Below are positions 1 to 12,042 of a DNA stretch of 64,000 nt, one piece after another. This stretch comes from Dactylis glomerata (lineage: Eukaryota > Streptophyta > Magnoliopsida > Poales > Poaceae): assembly GCA_007115705.1 (NCBI GenBank), contig QXEO01000817.1:2958500-3022499 (forward strand). Reading direction: 5' to 3'. Within the stretch, counting starts at the first letter, position 1. The number at the start of each line of letters is the position of its first letter. The position numbers and the translations under genes were made by a program. The notes beneath the pieces were generated by a model. The model had not been told where the DNA came from and did not search any database. It saw only the letters and a list, made by a program, of their open reading frames with translations.

Positions 1-729
1 GTTAAAAAGCCTAAAACTGCCAAAACTTTTTCTCAAAAGAGTGCTGAAATTTTTCGGAGTGTGGGAGATGATAGCTCTATTTCCTTTAATGATTTTGATG
101 TTGATGGCTGCAATATATCTGAAGTTATTTTGTTCTTGCAAAAGCTTGCTTTGACTCCCAATGCTAGTTCTTTAAATATTGCTTTTACTTAGCATATTAC
201 CAATGCTCTCATAAAGATTAGGGATGAAAAGTTGAAGCAAAAAGCCTCTGTTCCCAAGAAGTTAGAAGATGGTTGGGAACCCATCATTGATATGCATGTT
301 AATGGTTATGATTGCCATGCTTTATGTGATCTAGGTGCTAGTATTTCTATTATGCCTAGAAAGATTTATGACATGCTTGATTTACCACCGCTTGAAAAGT
401 GCTATTTTGATGTTCCTATTGCTGATGTTGCTAAGAAGAAACCTTTGGGAAGGATTAATGATATTCTTATTGTGGTTAACAATAACCTTGTTCCTGTTGA
501 TTTTCTTGTTATGGACGTTGAATGCCATGCTTCATGTCCTATTATTTTGGGAAGACCCTTTCTTCGAACTGTAGGTGCTATCATTGATATGAGGGAAGGC
601 ACTATCAAGTATCAATTCCCATTAAAGAAAGGTATGGAACACTTCCCTAGGAAAATAAATAAATTACTTTTTGACTCTATTCTTGGAGCAAATCATGAGC
701 TTGATGCTTCATCACTTGATATTACTTGA
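1..729 (+). pseudogene. gypsy gag-protease (retropepsin-like) ORF, broken
   Basis: Reading frame 1 is open from the first base except for an in-frame TAG at 190-192; it resumes and ends at 727-729. The downstream part (232-729, 165 codons) has the retropepsin pattern. A CDLGAS active-site motif lies near residue 33 of that part, followed by hydrophobic strands and an ILGRPFL motif near residue 105, as in aspartic proteases of gypsy gag-pol proteins. In a working element the protease would cut the gag polyprotein. The stop and the lack of a polymerase downstream argue that this copy is inactive. It could also be the C-terminal end of a gag-pro ORF that ends naturally at 729. Confidence 0.75.
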
Positions 730-3661
730 TTCGCACTTTTCTGCGCCTAGCTCAAAGGCGTTAAAGAAAAGCACTCTTGGGAGATAACCCATTGTTTACT
801 TTTCAGTAATTTTTCTTTTATTTGAGTCTTGGAAGTCATTACTACTGTAATGACCGCTCCTTATCTTGTTTATTTCGTTTTTGTGCCAAGAGAAGCCTCT
901 AATTTGAGCGAGGTAAAGATTTGGGGTTATTGCTGTCCTGAAACTGTTTTCGGTGCTGCACCGTAAAAATTCGTAAAAATTCTCTGTTTATCTTTTGGAC
1001 CTGCGATTTCTTGTGCATATGCCCCAGGTTATATCCAAACTTTTCTTAGTTGAACACTTTTTGATTTGAGCAACGGAAAATCCCTCAAAAATTCGTCCTT
1101 TGTCAGCTGTCCAGTTTTGACAGATTTCTGCCAATATTTGTTTTTGCCACTTTATCGCTTTCTTTTGAGTTCTTTTTGATCATGGAACTCTTGTGAAAGT
1201 TGCTACAGTAGTATATACTTTATATGTGGTGGTTTTGGGTTGAAACCTGAAGCTAAAAGAGGTTGAATATATTTTATGCTTACACTAATGTTGCTAATAG
1301 AATTGTGTTTAGTTTTGTATGAAGGAAGTTTTTAAGTGTAGGGATTGGAGAATGATGAGATGAGTTGAAGAATGGACAAAAGCTCAAGCTTGGGGATGCC
1401 CATGCATCACCCCAAGAAATATCCAAGAAGTACAAGCGTCAAAGCTTGGGGATGCCCCCGAGGCACCCCTTCTTCATCGGCAAAAATCAGGTCACCTTTC
1501 AAAACACTATATTTTTATTGCTTCATGCACTATGTGTTTTTCTTGGAGCGTCAGTTGTTTTAGTTTTCTTAGTTGGTTTAGTTTGTTTGTTTGCTGCAAT
1601 AAATGGTTGGACCCCAACAAATTTCCTTTGGAGGAGATGTACTCGTTTTTATCTGCAAAGAACGCTCTAGTTTTCACTCTTATATAAAATCGAGCGTTCT
1701 ACTTTTTCTGCTACTGCTTTTGGTTTTCGTTTTCGCCTTGATTTGCGTTCAGATCTTGTCATATCTTTTCATCAAAGTGTATTTTTGCCTCTGGTCTTCA
1801 TTGGTTTTCATCAAAAGAGGTGTTTATAAAAGTTTCAAATGGTGTTGGAAAAGAGAAAAAGCTTTGTGCAAAATAGTGGTACAAGAAGGAGCTTGTGTAG
1901 ACTGCGACTTAGGCTTTTTCATGTCATGCTTGATGTCTTTTTGATAGTATGCTTAGTGGTTTTGCTGTAGCATGACTTGTCTCAAATAACTGAGATTGCT
2001 TAATGAGCCTTTGAAAAATCATGCGTTGTTTTTATTGTATGGAAGCATTATTTTGGTTTTCTCCTTGATGCTTTATTTGGGTTGACTTGGCGCATGCTCA
2101 CACATGTTAGACTCTTACAAAGTCGCCATTAGCCTTCATGATCATTTATTTTTTGACTTTTGATGCCATCGTATGCTTCTTTTAATGTCGCTTTGTCGCT
2201 TTGCATGATTATGGCCATTATTGCTCTCTTAGTTGGTCGCTCCCAGTCTTTTGCTAGCCCTCGCCTTGTACTGAGTATGAGCTCTACTCGTGCATCCAAC
2301 TCCTAAAAGCCAAAGTTTTCCAAAGTGTCCACCATACATACCTACTAGCAATTTGCTATTCCAAGTAAATTTGACTTGCTTTTATATTCTCTTCAAATTA
2401 AACTCTTACCAGTGTTATGCGAAATTCGGTCAGTAAAGCTCTCACGAACCGGAAGGCACACTTTACTTTTTCCTGTTCTTAAAATTTGACATTGTGGTCT
2501 TTTATGCTGAGTTGTTATGCTTGCAAGTTGTAAGTTGGATTCTAGCCCAGCCATGCTGTCATGGGGCAAGCTTTCAACATTGCACTTCTTTTTGAGTTGA
2601 TATCGTGATCTTTTGTTTATGGATGCCCGCTGTGTGAAATGAATTGGGAATCTTGTGAGGATCATGGAGTTTTTATATGTGTTAGGGAAACGCCGGGCCG
2701 CCAATCTAAGCCATGCATAATTCATGGTGGAAATTTGCAGCATACCCATGGTGAACATTCGACGACACATCTCACAATAAAAAGCTAAACAATATAGCAA
2801 ATAAAAGAGATGTCGAGGTGTTCATTGTCTGCTTGTCCTGTCATTTTGGTGTGAGCTTGTTCCATGTCATCGGGCACGGAGGTACCCCATTGGCGGTTCT
2901 CAATGATATGCATATACTTACAATGACAAGAGCCTTGCTTGGGACTCTAAGTAAATTAGCATGGTTTGGGTACTCGTATTCACGGGACACGAGGTTTTCA
3001 ACTTATGATTTGTCAAGCATATGCATCATAACTGTTCTCGCATTAACTTTAACCATTCAAGATGCTTATGATGGGGGCAATGAGAGCTCAAAGCCGGTAA
3101 GTACCATAATTTTTGAAGGTTATAAAACTTGCAATCACTGCTTCCCTCTGCGAAGGGCCTTTCTTTTACTTTTATGTTGAGTCACCACCTTCTTTCTTTA
3201 TGCACCATTAAGAGAGCATAGTTGTCATTCTTAGTGTGATATGCATTGTCCCAAAGTTCATTGATTGACTCATATTGTTGGTTTTACTTGTTCTTAAACT
3301 ATTTGTATCTAGTCGCCCTCTTAAACTTTGAGGTGTCCTATGCATTTATGTTTTGCTCTCTTTGAAGGACAAGCTGAAAACCATTTGTATGTTTTTCCTT
3401 ATGATTTGAACACACGTTTGACTTTCATTGTTTCATTATCATGATCTTTTGTTTGTGTTCATTTGCATATTTACAACATGGTTGCTAAGTTCTTATTGTC
3501 ATGATTATATCTTTCATGCCCATGTTTTAAGTTCTATTGATCCCAGCTCACCAATGCTTACATATATGATCAAGATTGTGTAGGTGCATGTCACCTCAAA
3601 AATTATTCTTTGTTATCACTTACCTACTCGAGGACGAGCAGGAGTTAAGCTTGGGGATGCT
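730..3661 (+). other. non-coding interior of the gypsy element with repeated polypurine-like motifs
   Basis: About 2.9 kb without a convincing gene; the short ORFs here have no recognisable domain. The motif AGCTTGGGGATGC occurs three times: at 1387, at 1443 and at 3648-3660. The last copy sits one base before the 3' LTR and is the likely plus-strand primer (PPT). The first two lie about 2.2 kb upstream and could be extra PPT-like sites. Confidence 0.6.
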
Positions 3662-6600
3662 TGATACGTCTCAAACGTATCTATAATTTTTGATGCTCCA
3701 TGCTTGTTTTTACACCATTTGTATATTGTTTCGTTACACTTAGTGGCATTTTTATACATTTTCCGGAACTAACCTATTAACGAAGTGCCACAGTGCTAGT
3801 TTCCTGTTTTCTGCTGTTTTTGTGTTTCAGAAGTGATACACAGGAAATATTCTCGGAATTGGATGAAACAAGTTCCTGAAGTCATATTTCACGGGGAAGC
3901 TTCCAGACATCCGAAGAGCTGACGGAGGGGGGCCACCAGGGCCCCACACAAGGGGGCGGCGCGGCCTGGCCCCTGGCCGCGCCACCCCTGTGTGAGGACA
4001 CCTGGTCCCTCTCCTGACATCGCCCCTTCGCCTATATATACCCCCTGACGAGAAAAACCTAAGGGCCCGATCAGTTTTCCAGAATACATCGCGATCCGCC
4101 GCCGCCGTCGACCCGAAGATCGGGAGGGTCCAGAAGCTCTTCCCGGCACCCTGCCGGAGAGGGGAATCGCCACCGGAGGTCTTCTTCATCGCCATGCTTG
4201 CCTCCGGAGCGATGAGTGAGTAGTCTACCTTGGACTATGGGTCCATAGCAGTAGCTAGCTGGTTGTCTTCTCCACCACGTGCTTCATGTTTAGATCTCAT
4301 GAGCTGCCCTACATGATTGAGATCACCGTTATGTAATTCTATGATGTTGGTTTGTTGGGATCCGATGAATATTGGTGTTTATGATTAAGTTGCTGTACTG
4401 AATTTTATCTTTTGTTATCTCTATGTTGTTTATGATCTTGCATGCTCTCCGTTGTTAGTAGCTATCTTGGCCGAGTAGTTGCTAGTGACTCCAAGAGGGT
4501 GTATTTATGCTCGATAGTGGGTTCATGTCTCTATTTCACCTGGGGGAGTGACAGAAACCTCTAAGGTGGTAGATGTGCTGTTGCTACTAGGGAGAAAACA
4601 ACATTCATATGCTCAAGGGCATATGCTTTGTTTACATTACACACTTTGCTTAATGCAATTATCTGTTGTTCGCAACTTAATACTTCTAGGGTGTTCGGAT
4701 GATATTGATGTCTACGCACTTCTATTCTTGTAGACACTTGTTGGGCCTCCAAGTGCAGAGGTTTGTAGAACAGCAGCAAGTTTCCCTTAAGTGGATCACC
4801 CAAGGTTTATCGAACTCAGGGAGGTTAGAGGTCAAAGCTATCCCTCTCAAGCAACCCTGCAATTACGATACAGAAAGTCTCTTGTGTCCCCAACACACCC
4901 AATACACTTGTCAGATGTATAGGTGCACTAGTTCGGCGAAGAGATAGTGAAATACAAGCGGTATAGATGATTATAAGTAGCAAACGTGATGTGAAGTAAA
5001 TATCGCTGCGAGCAAACAAGTAATAAAATAGCAAGTAAACGGTGTGCAAAGCTTGGAAACAAGGCCTAGGGATCATACTTTCACTAGTGGACACACTCCC
5101 AACAATATAACATGACTGAACAAATAACTTCTCTTTGCTAAGGCACTCTGAATTACTCTCCTATTGAATAACACTAATCATTGTGTAGTGGCTACAGAAG
5201 CACCCCTTAAAGTTCATCAAGTACTTGACAAACACCACTCATAGAGATATCCAAATCAGATCACAATTCAAGATAGAAATCATTGCAACTTAAACCAAGT
5301 ACTAACACGGTGCACACACTGTCAACATTACACCATGAAAGGAGGAATAGATCACTCAAACTATCATAGCAATAATTATTCTCATAATCCACAAGAGATC
5401 ACAATCATAGCCTAAACCAAGTACCACCATGATGCACGCACTGTCACCGTTACACCATAGCAGGAGGAATAGATTACTTTAATAACATTGCTAGAGTACA
5501 CAAAATATCTGAATAATAACATGTACTTGTTCAACATGATACAAAGCTCACGATCACATAAAGATCACATCATGGGAGAGAGAGGTGAACCACATAGCTA
5601 CCGGTAGAGCCCTCAGCCCCGGGGATGAACTACTCCCTCCTCATCATAGGAGACAGCAAGGTTGATGGAGATGACGGTGAGGTCGATGGAGACGGCGGAG
5701 ACGGCGATGGAGACCGATGGAGATGGCTCCGGGGGCACTTCCCGTCCCGGCAGGGTGCCGGAACAGAGACTTCTGTCCCCCGAAATTCGTCGGCGATGGC
5801 GGCGGAGCTGCGGAACTGTTTCTGGAAAATTGCCGAATCCCTTAGGGTTTTCTGTCCCGGGGCTTCTTATAGGCGAAGGGGCATCGTCACGAGGCGACCA
5901 GGGCCTTCTCCCACATAGCTCGCGCGGCCCAGGCCTGGTCTGCAAAGGAGCGGGCTTATCTCGGCCGTCCGGACTCGGAATCAGGTGAATTTTATGTTCA
6001 GAACGTTCGCCGTGAAATTCCCTACAACTTTGTATTTGAAGAGTTTTCCGTTTGACGCCGTCTTCGACCCATAACGTGATCATCTTCGAAAAACGTTCTG
6101 GTACAGATTTCTGGAAAGTCCCAATTTGATTCCAATAAGGTTTCCACTTGTATTCTTGGTAATTCCTACACATCAAAGTGTAAAACAAGAACATTGTGCA
6201 CTTTTGCAACTATTAGTAGGTTAGTCCAAATAAATCATAAAAATATCACAAAGTGTAGACAAAACATATAGCAATTGGTGTAAAACAAGCATGGAGCATC
6301 AAAAATTATAGATACGTTTGCAACGTATCAGATATCCCCGGGGGTGGATTATTAGTCATAGATGCAGTTGGATGGTGGTCTATGTATTTTGTTGTAATGC
6401 CCAGAGTAAATCTCATAGTGATCTTCTTGACATATCACGTTATCTTTATTCTATCAATTGCCCAACTGTAATTCGTTTACCCAACATGTTATTTTATCTA
6501 TGGAGAGACACCACTAGTGAACTGTGGACCCCGGTCCTATTTTAATCATATTGCAATCACCTGTTTACTTTCCTGCACTGTTTACTTTACTAGCATACTC

Positions 6601-6838
6601 TACTGTTTTCCACCCGATACACTCATAACCTTTGTTTCAAGCAAACCGGTGAGATTGACAACCTCATCGCAAGTTGGGGACAAAGTATTTGTTTGTGTGT
6701 GTGCAGGTTCCACAAACACCTTCAGTCGTCATCGTCTCTCTTCTCCTGATCGATAAACCTTGGTTTCTTAACTGAGGGAAAACTAGCCGCTACACTCATC
6801 ATACCTTCCTCTTGGGGTTCCCAACGGGCTGGTCATCA
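3662..6838 (+). repeat. 3' LTR of the gypsy element, split by a solo LTR
   Basis: It begins TGATACGTCTCAAACG at 3662 and continues to 4705. After the inserted solo LTR it resumes at 6336 and runs to about 6838. A TATA-like CTATATATA lies near 4031-4040, just downstream of a GC-rich stretch. The right limit is set by a terminal CATCA and by the start of an unrelated LTR fragment; it cannot be verified because the left target duplication is off-window. Confidence 0.75.
4706..6330 (-). mobile_element. solo LTR of a related gypsy family, TSD GATAT
   Basis: This 1,625-bp insert reads TGATACGTTGCAAACG... on the minus strand and ends in GTAGACATCA, so it is bounded by TG...CA. The 5-bp direct repeat GATAT is present at 4701-4705 and 6331-6335. 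Both its start and the host LTR share the TGATACGT...GTATCTATAATTTTTGATGCTCCATGCTTG pattern in broken form, so a member of a sister family inserted antisense into the LTR. No internal domain remains, as expected after LTR-LTR recombination. Confidence 0.9.
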
Positions 6839-8161
6839 CCACGCACAAGGACTTACTGCTCCCACGTCAACTAAACGCCACAGTCTTTTCTGGCGCCATC
6901 ACACGAGTAGCAGGCCTTATATAGGCCCCCCACGAAAACTAACCGTTGCTGGGCACTTACCCCAGAGTCTCCCGCCATGAGTCAAGAAGACTCCGAACCC
7001 ATTACATAGGCGTGCGCCGCTCCAAAAATCGCGTTGGCCGGAGTCTCCGGCCTGGCAAAGGTACCCGGAGGCTCTGGGCCAAAACTCTGGACGAAAAAGG
7101 CGAAAACCACATTTTGGTCCGGAGTCTTCGGCCCTGGAAAAGGCAGAAACAACTAAAACCAAATCGACCATAACTTGAGCATTCAGACTCCATTTTTAAT
7201 GATCTTGGGCTCATTGGAATCACAACAACGAGCCCTAGAACTTTATGCAGAGAAAAATCATAGTCCAACCAAGGAGGATAAAACCAAATGATGAAAGGTT
7301 AGACCTCTCTTCAAAGACGAACCGGTAAAACCTCCAAACACCAAAAACACATATAAGTGTTTCATGCAAAATACATTTTTGATGAGATAGAGCTTGCCAT
7401 GGAAATAACCACATGCTATATAATCTCACATGGATAAAACTCAAATAAGAACCAAGAAAGATGATGCCAAGTATGCAAAGGTTTGTGCTCTCTCCGAATG
7501 ATATGACTAAGTTACTCACTCGAGAGCCCCTCTTGATAGTACGGCTACCGATCCTATAACCCGGTCTCACAACTAACATCATGAGACCGGTAAGAAATAA
7601 ACCCTATCAAGATCATACCTTTGCCTTGAGCATAATCCACTTGAGTTAGATAATGATGATCTTGATCTTCTCAAGTTGGACCACCTTTCTTGATTGCGCT
7701 TGTTCGGTGAAGTCTTGCGAATTGCTCCCCCATACTCCACTATGGGAGAGACTCTAGTAGAAATATCTTCACATATCCATTATCACCAAATGGACACCGA
7801 GCTTCAAGCATATGATATCTTCTAGATGCCTATCTTGAACTTGCGCTTCGACTTGATCAATTCTTATTTTTCTATAATGATGCTGTCTTGAAGATATACA
7901 TGAGAGATCACTCAATATTATTCTTCAACATACATTCGATATAGCCTTAACTCCTTTATGACCAATCTCCAGATCACTCCTTGAATAACACCTTGGTCAT
8001 CACATTATCTTCTCCATTGTCTTCTTCTTACAACCTTGAAGCCAACATATGGCTCAAGCATTGTCTATGGACAATCCTACAAATATAACTCAATGCAACT
8101 ATTAGTCCATAGGGATTGTCATTAATTACCAAAACCACACATGGGGCTCCATGCTCTTTCA
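6839..8161 (-). repeat. Sirevirus-type LTR fragment
   Basis: On the minus strand it starts TGAAAGAGCATGGAGCCCC at 8161 and matches, through its first kilobase, the start of the solo LTR at 38148 (shared text around the ATTAATGACAATCCCTATGG segment). A TATA box (CCTATATAAGG) lies at about 6914-6925. It is cut about 75 bp past the TATA box at 6839 by the gypsy element, which most simply inserted into it; the rest of the LTR would then lie left of the window. Confidence 0.75.
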
Positions 8162-8840
8162 ACAACACTAGGGTTAAATTTTGCTTTCATTACATTATTG
8201 CACATATGTTGAACTCCACAACAAATAAGTGGTTATAGGCTAATCTCACTTCAACAAAGCATTTCAAAAGATGCTTGGGGCTTATGCCTATCTGGTTGCA
8301 ACTGGAAATCAAATGTTTAGTGGACTCTACGTAATTAATACTATACTTATAGGCATCCAAGGAAGATCAAGTATTGTTTTTTGCAAAAAAAAATGGTGGA
8401 GCGTGCCAACAAGGCAACAAGCTACATAAATCTTTGCTCTAAAGCTTTGTTTCATAAAGTTGTTGACATTATTCACTAGGAGACACTAGAACATGTCATT
8501 TCAACTAGAGAGGTTTCCATGTAAATGAATATCTTGGATTTAGCACTTTCTGTCTACCTCACAAGCTCAGCTTCCCATAAATGGCACAACTGGTCAACAA
8601 TCCCAGGTGCCAAAGGGGGTGAGACCTTACCACTCTACTTATTTATCTCTGTGGCTCATGTACATCAACACATGCTAATAAGGTCATATGAACACAATTG
8701 GCACCCTCTTTAACAGTATGCTCCATTGCCGATTCTACACTATGTCAATGATACACTAATACACTACATGGTTCTACCAAACAAACAACCTATGCCAAGC
8801 CTTATCATTCATGAGTTCTACTATTAAATTAACACATTAT
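8162..8840 (+). pseudogene. decayed L1-type LINE reverse transcriptase relic
   Basis: Frame +2 between 8525 and 8713 reads KGGETLPLYLFISVAHVHQHML, a degenerate match to the QGDPLSPYLFILVADVLQ block of plant L1 reverse transcriptases. About 100 bp further on, 8731-8770 reads ILHYVNDTLI, matching the catalytic Y-x-D-D block with the first Asp changed to Asn. The order and spacing of the two blocks are right for an RT palm. Stops and frame changes surround them, so it is long dead. The end points are approximate. Confidence 0.6.
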
Positions 8841-9393
8841 TAACACTATTTCATATATGATAATAAAACTTGTACATTACAACTATAATTACACTTGCTA
8901 TTTAGTATCATACACATATGGCATATCTAAACAAAAATATGAGATTTTGCACAGTAACAATGCCCACATGTAATGTAAGAACTTCCTCAATTTTCTGAAC
9001 TGAATCTCCCATGGAATCTGCATATTCTTGTTGTGTAATGTCCTTCCAGGACCCTTTTATTGACACTCAAATAGGAATGAATAAGAGATTTTGCACAATA
9101 ATATTTTACACAAATGTGTACCAAATTGAAAATCCAAAAAAATTATAGAAGATGCAAGCAAATGATCGGGTGGTAATTCACATCTTTGGAAAATTCAAAT
9201 AGGCAAAAATTGTTTGATACCTCCCAAGTGCCCTAATCCATTTTTATATGAACTTGACCCGTTTGGCAAAGTTGCATATCATCATAAGGGTGTCATGCAT
9301 GATTTCAAATTTTAGGAAACATATAAATATGGGTTTTATATTTAGAGAGGTGTAGGGAAGAAAAAATAAGATGGGTTTTCTCCAAACATTTTT
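8841..9393. other. AT-rich stretch, nothing recognised
   Basis: No ORF, TIR or LTR end was seen. The phrase GAGATTTTGCACA occurs twice (8941 and 9088), hinting at old local duplication. Confidence 0.4.
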
Positions 9394-10350
9394 TTGTAAA
9401 ATCTATTATTTTTGTACATTTTATCTATACAATGCTTATAGGTTATTTTCTGATTTTATCAAGATTTATATATGAAACAAAACGCGGCTCACTTTTTAAG
9501 TGGGTCTTAGAAGAGTGTTTTGGAATGTAGAAATCATACTAAACTTATAGGGGTATAATGGGAATTGTGGATAGTTCATATATGAAATAATTATGATCAA
9601 CAAGGTAGGACAAAGAGAGATTAGTTTTCACACTTGGCCAAGTTATGTGAATTGAAATAGAAGAAGATATCCAAAAGTAGGTCAAGCCCATAAATATTTG
9701 GGAAATCAAAAATAGTTTTAAGGAGCAAAATTTGGGGTGTTAAAGAGAATCCTTTGTTGTTCCTCATCCTCTCCTCGGGTGTGGGATCATGGAGATCTTG
9801 CTGCCATGGAGATGCCATCAAGGCTCGTGATAGAGAGGATCTCCCTAGTGGATGTGATGGTCCAAGGGAGAATGTGTCCGAAGGTAGCTCAATCTAATGC
9901 TGTCGGAGCTTTAGTTAACTAGATTGTTGTCAATGAGGCTAGTGTGGCCAAGTCGATGCTCCATTGTTGACGCTAGAGGTCAGTGGTTTTTTCGGGATTT
10001 CGATGTTGCAAGTTGTTGAAAAAATGTGTATTTTTTGTTGTCTACCCACATATAAAATACTGCAACATTTTGTGGGCTTATGCTACAAAGATTTTTCTCT
10101 AATGTTGCAGCATGTTTCTATTATGTTGGATATGTTTACTACATATATTGGGTGCATTGGTTTTCCCATTGCAAATAGCGACACACTTTATCGCGATCTA
10201 CTGCAGGCAAATGGGGAACATACAATTATTGCATTTTGCTACATGAGACCATTTGAAGTGATTCCCTCTTCTTTCACCACTTTTACTGAAATGGAAAAAT
10301 GTTGCAATCGGTGTTGCATACACAAAGAAATTTGGTTACATGGAACTGTT
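9394..10350 (+). repeat. ~957-bp tandem duplication, copy 1
   Basis: The unit begins TTGTAAAATCTATTATTT and is followed directly by a second unit beginning TTGTAAAATCTAATATTT at 10351. Both units contain the same marker phrases in the same order (AAGTGGGTCTTAGAAGAGTG, GATCTTGCTGCCATGGAGAT, GGAACATACAATTATTGCAT). Identity is high with scattered substitutions and small indels. No coding function was recognised; the GC-richer middle (9740-9920) has a short open stretch on the plus strand with no known domain. Confidence 0.85.
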
Positions 10351-10438
10351 TTGTAAAATCTAATATTTGTGTACATTTTATCTACACAATGCGTATAGGT
10401 TATTTTCTAATTTTATCAAGATTTATAGATAAAACAAA

Positions 10439-10650
10439 GAGATTTCTATTTTCGTGCCCTTGGGTCCTTAGTTGTGCTCAATTTTCCCCAGCCGCTTAAC
10501 TTTTCCTCAGTTTTCCCCTCCCTCTAGTTTGAAACCCCTCGCAGACGCTCGGACGGGAGGGTTGCCGTCTGGTCAGAGGCCTTGACCGTTACCGGTGACG
10601 GCTAGGGAGCCACGGTGGTTGTGAATTGACCGATGCTTTTGAATGGTGCT
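10439..10650 (+). repeat. MULE left terminal inverted repeat
   Basis: About 212 bp pair with the right TIR at roughly 95 percent identity by eye, including TTCCCCAGCCGCTTAACTTT and the run around GACGGGAGGGTTGCCGTCTG. Similarity ends near GAATGGTG(C/T)TGA. Confidence 0.9.
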
Positions 10651-10740
10651 GACGGGTAGGGTCAGGAGACACATCAGAGCAGCCATCCATCTATTGCTGA
10701 CGTGTGGGCCGTTTTATTTGCTGATTGTATACGCGGTGCT

Positions 10741-11020
10741 GCCAATGACAAATGGGGCCGCTCTATAGGGCTGCCGCAGCCAATGACCAGTGGGGTGTGT
10801 ATTTTTTAGGAAAAGACATATATTGCCGCTCTGTGGGGCTGCCGCAGCCAATGACCAGTGGGGTCGTCTATTTATTTAGAGAAAATCATATATTGCCGCT
10901 CTGTGGGGCCTTCGCAGCCAACGACCGCTGGGGTCGTCTATTTATTTAGAGAAAATCATATAGAGCCGCTCTGTGGGGCCGCCTTAGCCAATGACCGCTG
11001 GGGTCGCCCTTAGTGAAAAG
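10741..11020 (+). repeat. ~70-bp subterminal tandem repeat, four copies
   Basis: The phrase GCCGCTCT(G/A)T(G/A)GGGC recurs at 10757, 10824, 10895 and 10965. Each is followed by GC(A/C)(G/A)CCAA(T/C)GACC and a variable AT-rich tail. Such subterminal arrays often bind transposase in MULEs and other DNA elements; binding here is inference. Confidence 0.8.
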
Positions 11021-11506
11021 GCATATATCCCTGCTTTTAGTTAGAGAGAAGCAACAAGTTCGCTAATTAATTTTTCTTAAGCTAGACCCAGCAGGTGACT
11101 ATTTTCGTAGCTTAATCTAAAGTGAATCTTATGCTAAACATGGCTGGAACCTAGTGTTGTGTATCTCATTAGTCATCAGAGAACCGCTGGCAGCTCGTTC
11201 CCCACCCTCGGACGGAGCAGCCATCGCCGGCGCCTCGCCGCGCCGCCAGCTCTGTCCCCCGGCGGCGTCAGACGGACTGCGGCGCTGCACATCAACCATG
11301 GCTCCAGCACTTGTTTTGTCCGCACGCATTGTACCCACCGCAGGATAGTCCGCCGCAAGCAGATCCGCCGCCCACGACGACCGGAATTTGTTCCGCGCAC
11401 CAATTGGTAGTATAGCTTGGTAAGACCTCCGCTTCTGCCTCCCCCGCCCCCTAATCGATTTGGTTCCCGTAATTTATTGGAGTTTGCAGGTGCGAAATAG
11501 TCCTCA

Positions 11507-12042
11507 ATGTCTGGTCATAGCGGGTACACCGGCGAGGGTGGGGATTTGATCATGTCGTGGCCACGTTCTACTTCTCCTACCTCGTCAGAAGTGCGGGTAT
11601 CTAGCTTCTGCTCTCTGTACTACCGTTGAATTTGAAGTGCCACCATGGCCTATTGGAGTGATTTCAGTTGTTCTTTTTTCCATTATTATTACAGTTTGCC
11701 AGGCAAGCCAATGATCTATGGTACATTGCATACCAAGATGAATCAACCCAGTGGTGTAGCCAGAGGAAGGATTTGGAGGAGAAGGTGGCCAATTTAGGTG
11801 ATGAATTGGCCCGTAAAAACCTGATGATATTCGAGCTGAAGCGTACTGTGGAGGAAGAAAAGAAGAATTCAGAGCTTATTCGTAAGGAGAAGTTGATACT
11901 TGAGACAGATCTTGCCGTATTTGATCAAGTGGTAGAAAATCTAGAACATGAACTTCAAGTGATGGGAGAGGAGAAAAGTAGATTTATCTGGGCAGTTTTA
12001 TTAGGTGTCATCCCTGTTCTAGCAGTTATGTGGTTGTGGTAG
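11507..12042 (+). CDS. MULE second gene: coiled-coil, C-terminal-anchor protein
   Basis: Two exons are proposed: 11507-11596 (30 codons, ATG to GTGCGG followed by donor GTATCT) and 11695-12042 (acceptor TTATTACAG at 11686-11694), giving about 145 residues in a kept frame. Exon 1 is Gly/Ser-rich with a SWPRSTSP stretch. Exon 2 encodes an acidic, charged heptad-like coiled coil (about residues 35-125), then a hydrophobic C-terminal segment, WAVLLGVIPVLAVMWLW, that could anchor it in a membrane. The gene converges on the minus-strand transposase, as mudrB does in maize MuDR, but no sequence relation to MURB is claimed. I recall grass MULE-borne proteins with a GRF zinc finger before a similar coiled coil and tail; this copy lacks the finger. 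No function is assigned. Confidence 0.6.

Larger units (their letters stand above)
1..6838 (+). mobile_element. Ty3-gypsy LTR retrotransposon, 3' portion (Sabrina/WHAM/Fatima-like)
   Basis: The left edge enters a gypsy element already inside its gag-protease ORF (1-729). A long non-coding interior (730-3661), a purine-rich tract (3648-3660) and the 3' LTR (3662-6838) follow. The LTR starts TGATACGTCTC and appears to end in CATCA just before 6839. It is interrupted by a reverse-orientation solo LTR (4706-6330), so its own length is about 1.55 kb. No reverse transcriptase, RNase H or integrase is recognisable between the protease and the LTR, so this copy looks like a gag-protease-only, non-autonomous member. 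The family name is recalled from LTR start and style and is uncertain. The 5' LTR and left target duplication lie outside the window. Confidence 0.85.

Noticed and set aside
2393..3180. Short ORFs 2393-2800 (-) and 2818-3180 (+) as genes
   Set aside because: They lie inside the gypsy non-coding interior, have no domain and no codon bias.
11129..11410. Four overlapping small ORFs near 11.1-11.4 kb
   Set aside because: All frames on both strands are open together because of GC-rich composition; the region is most likely the leader of the MULE second gene.
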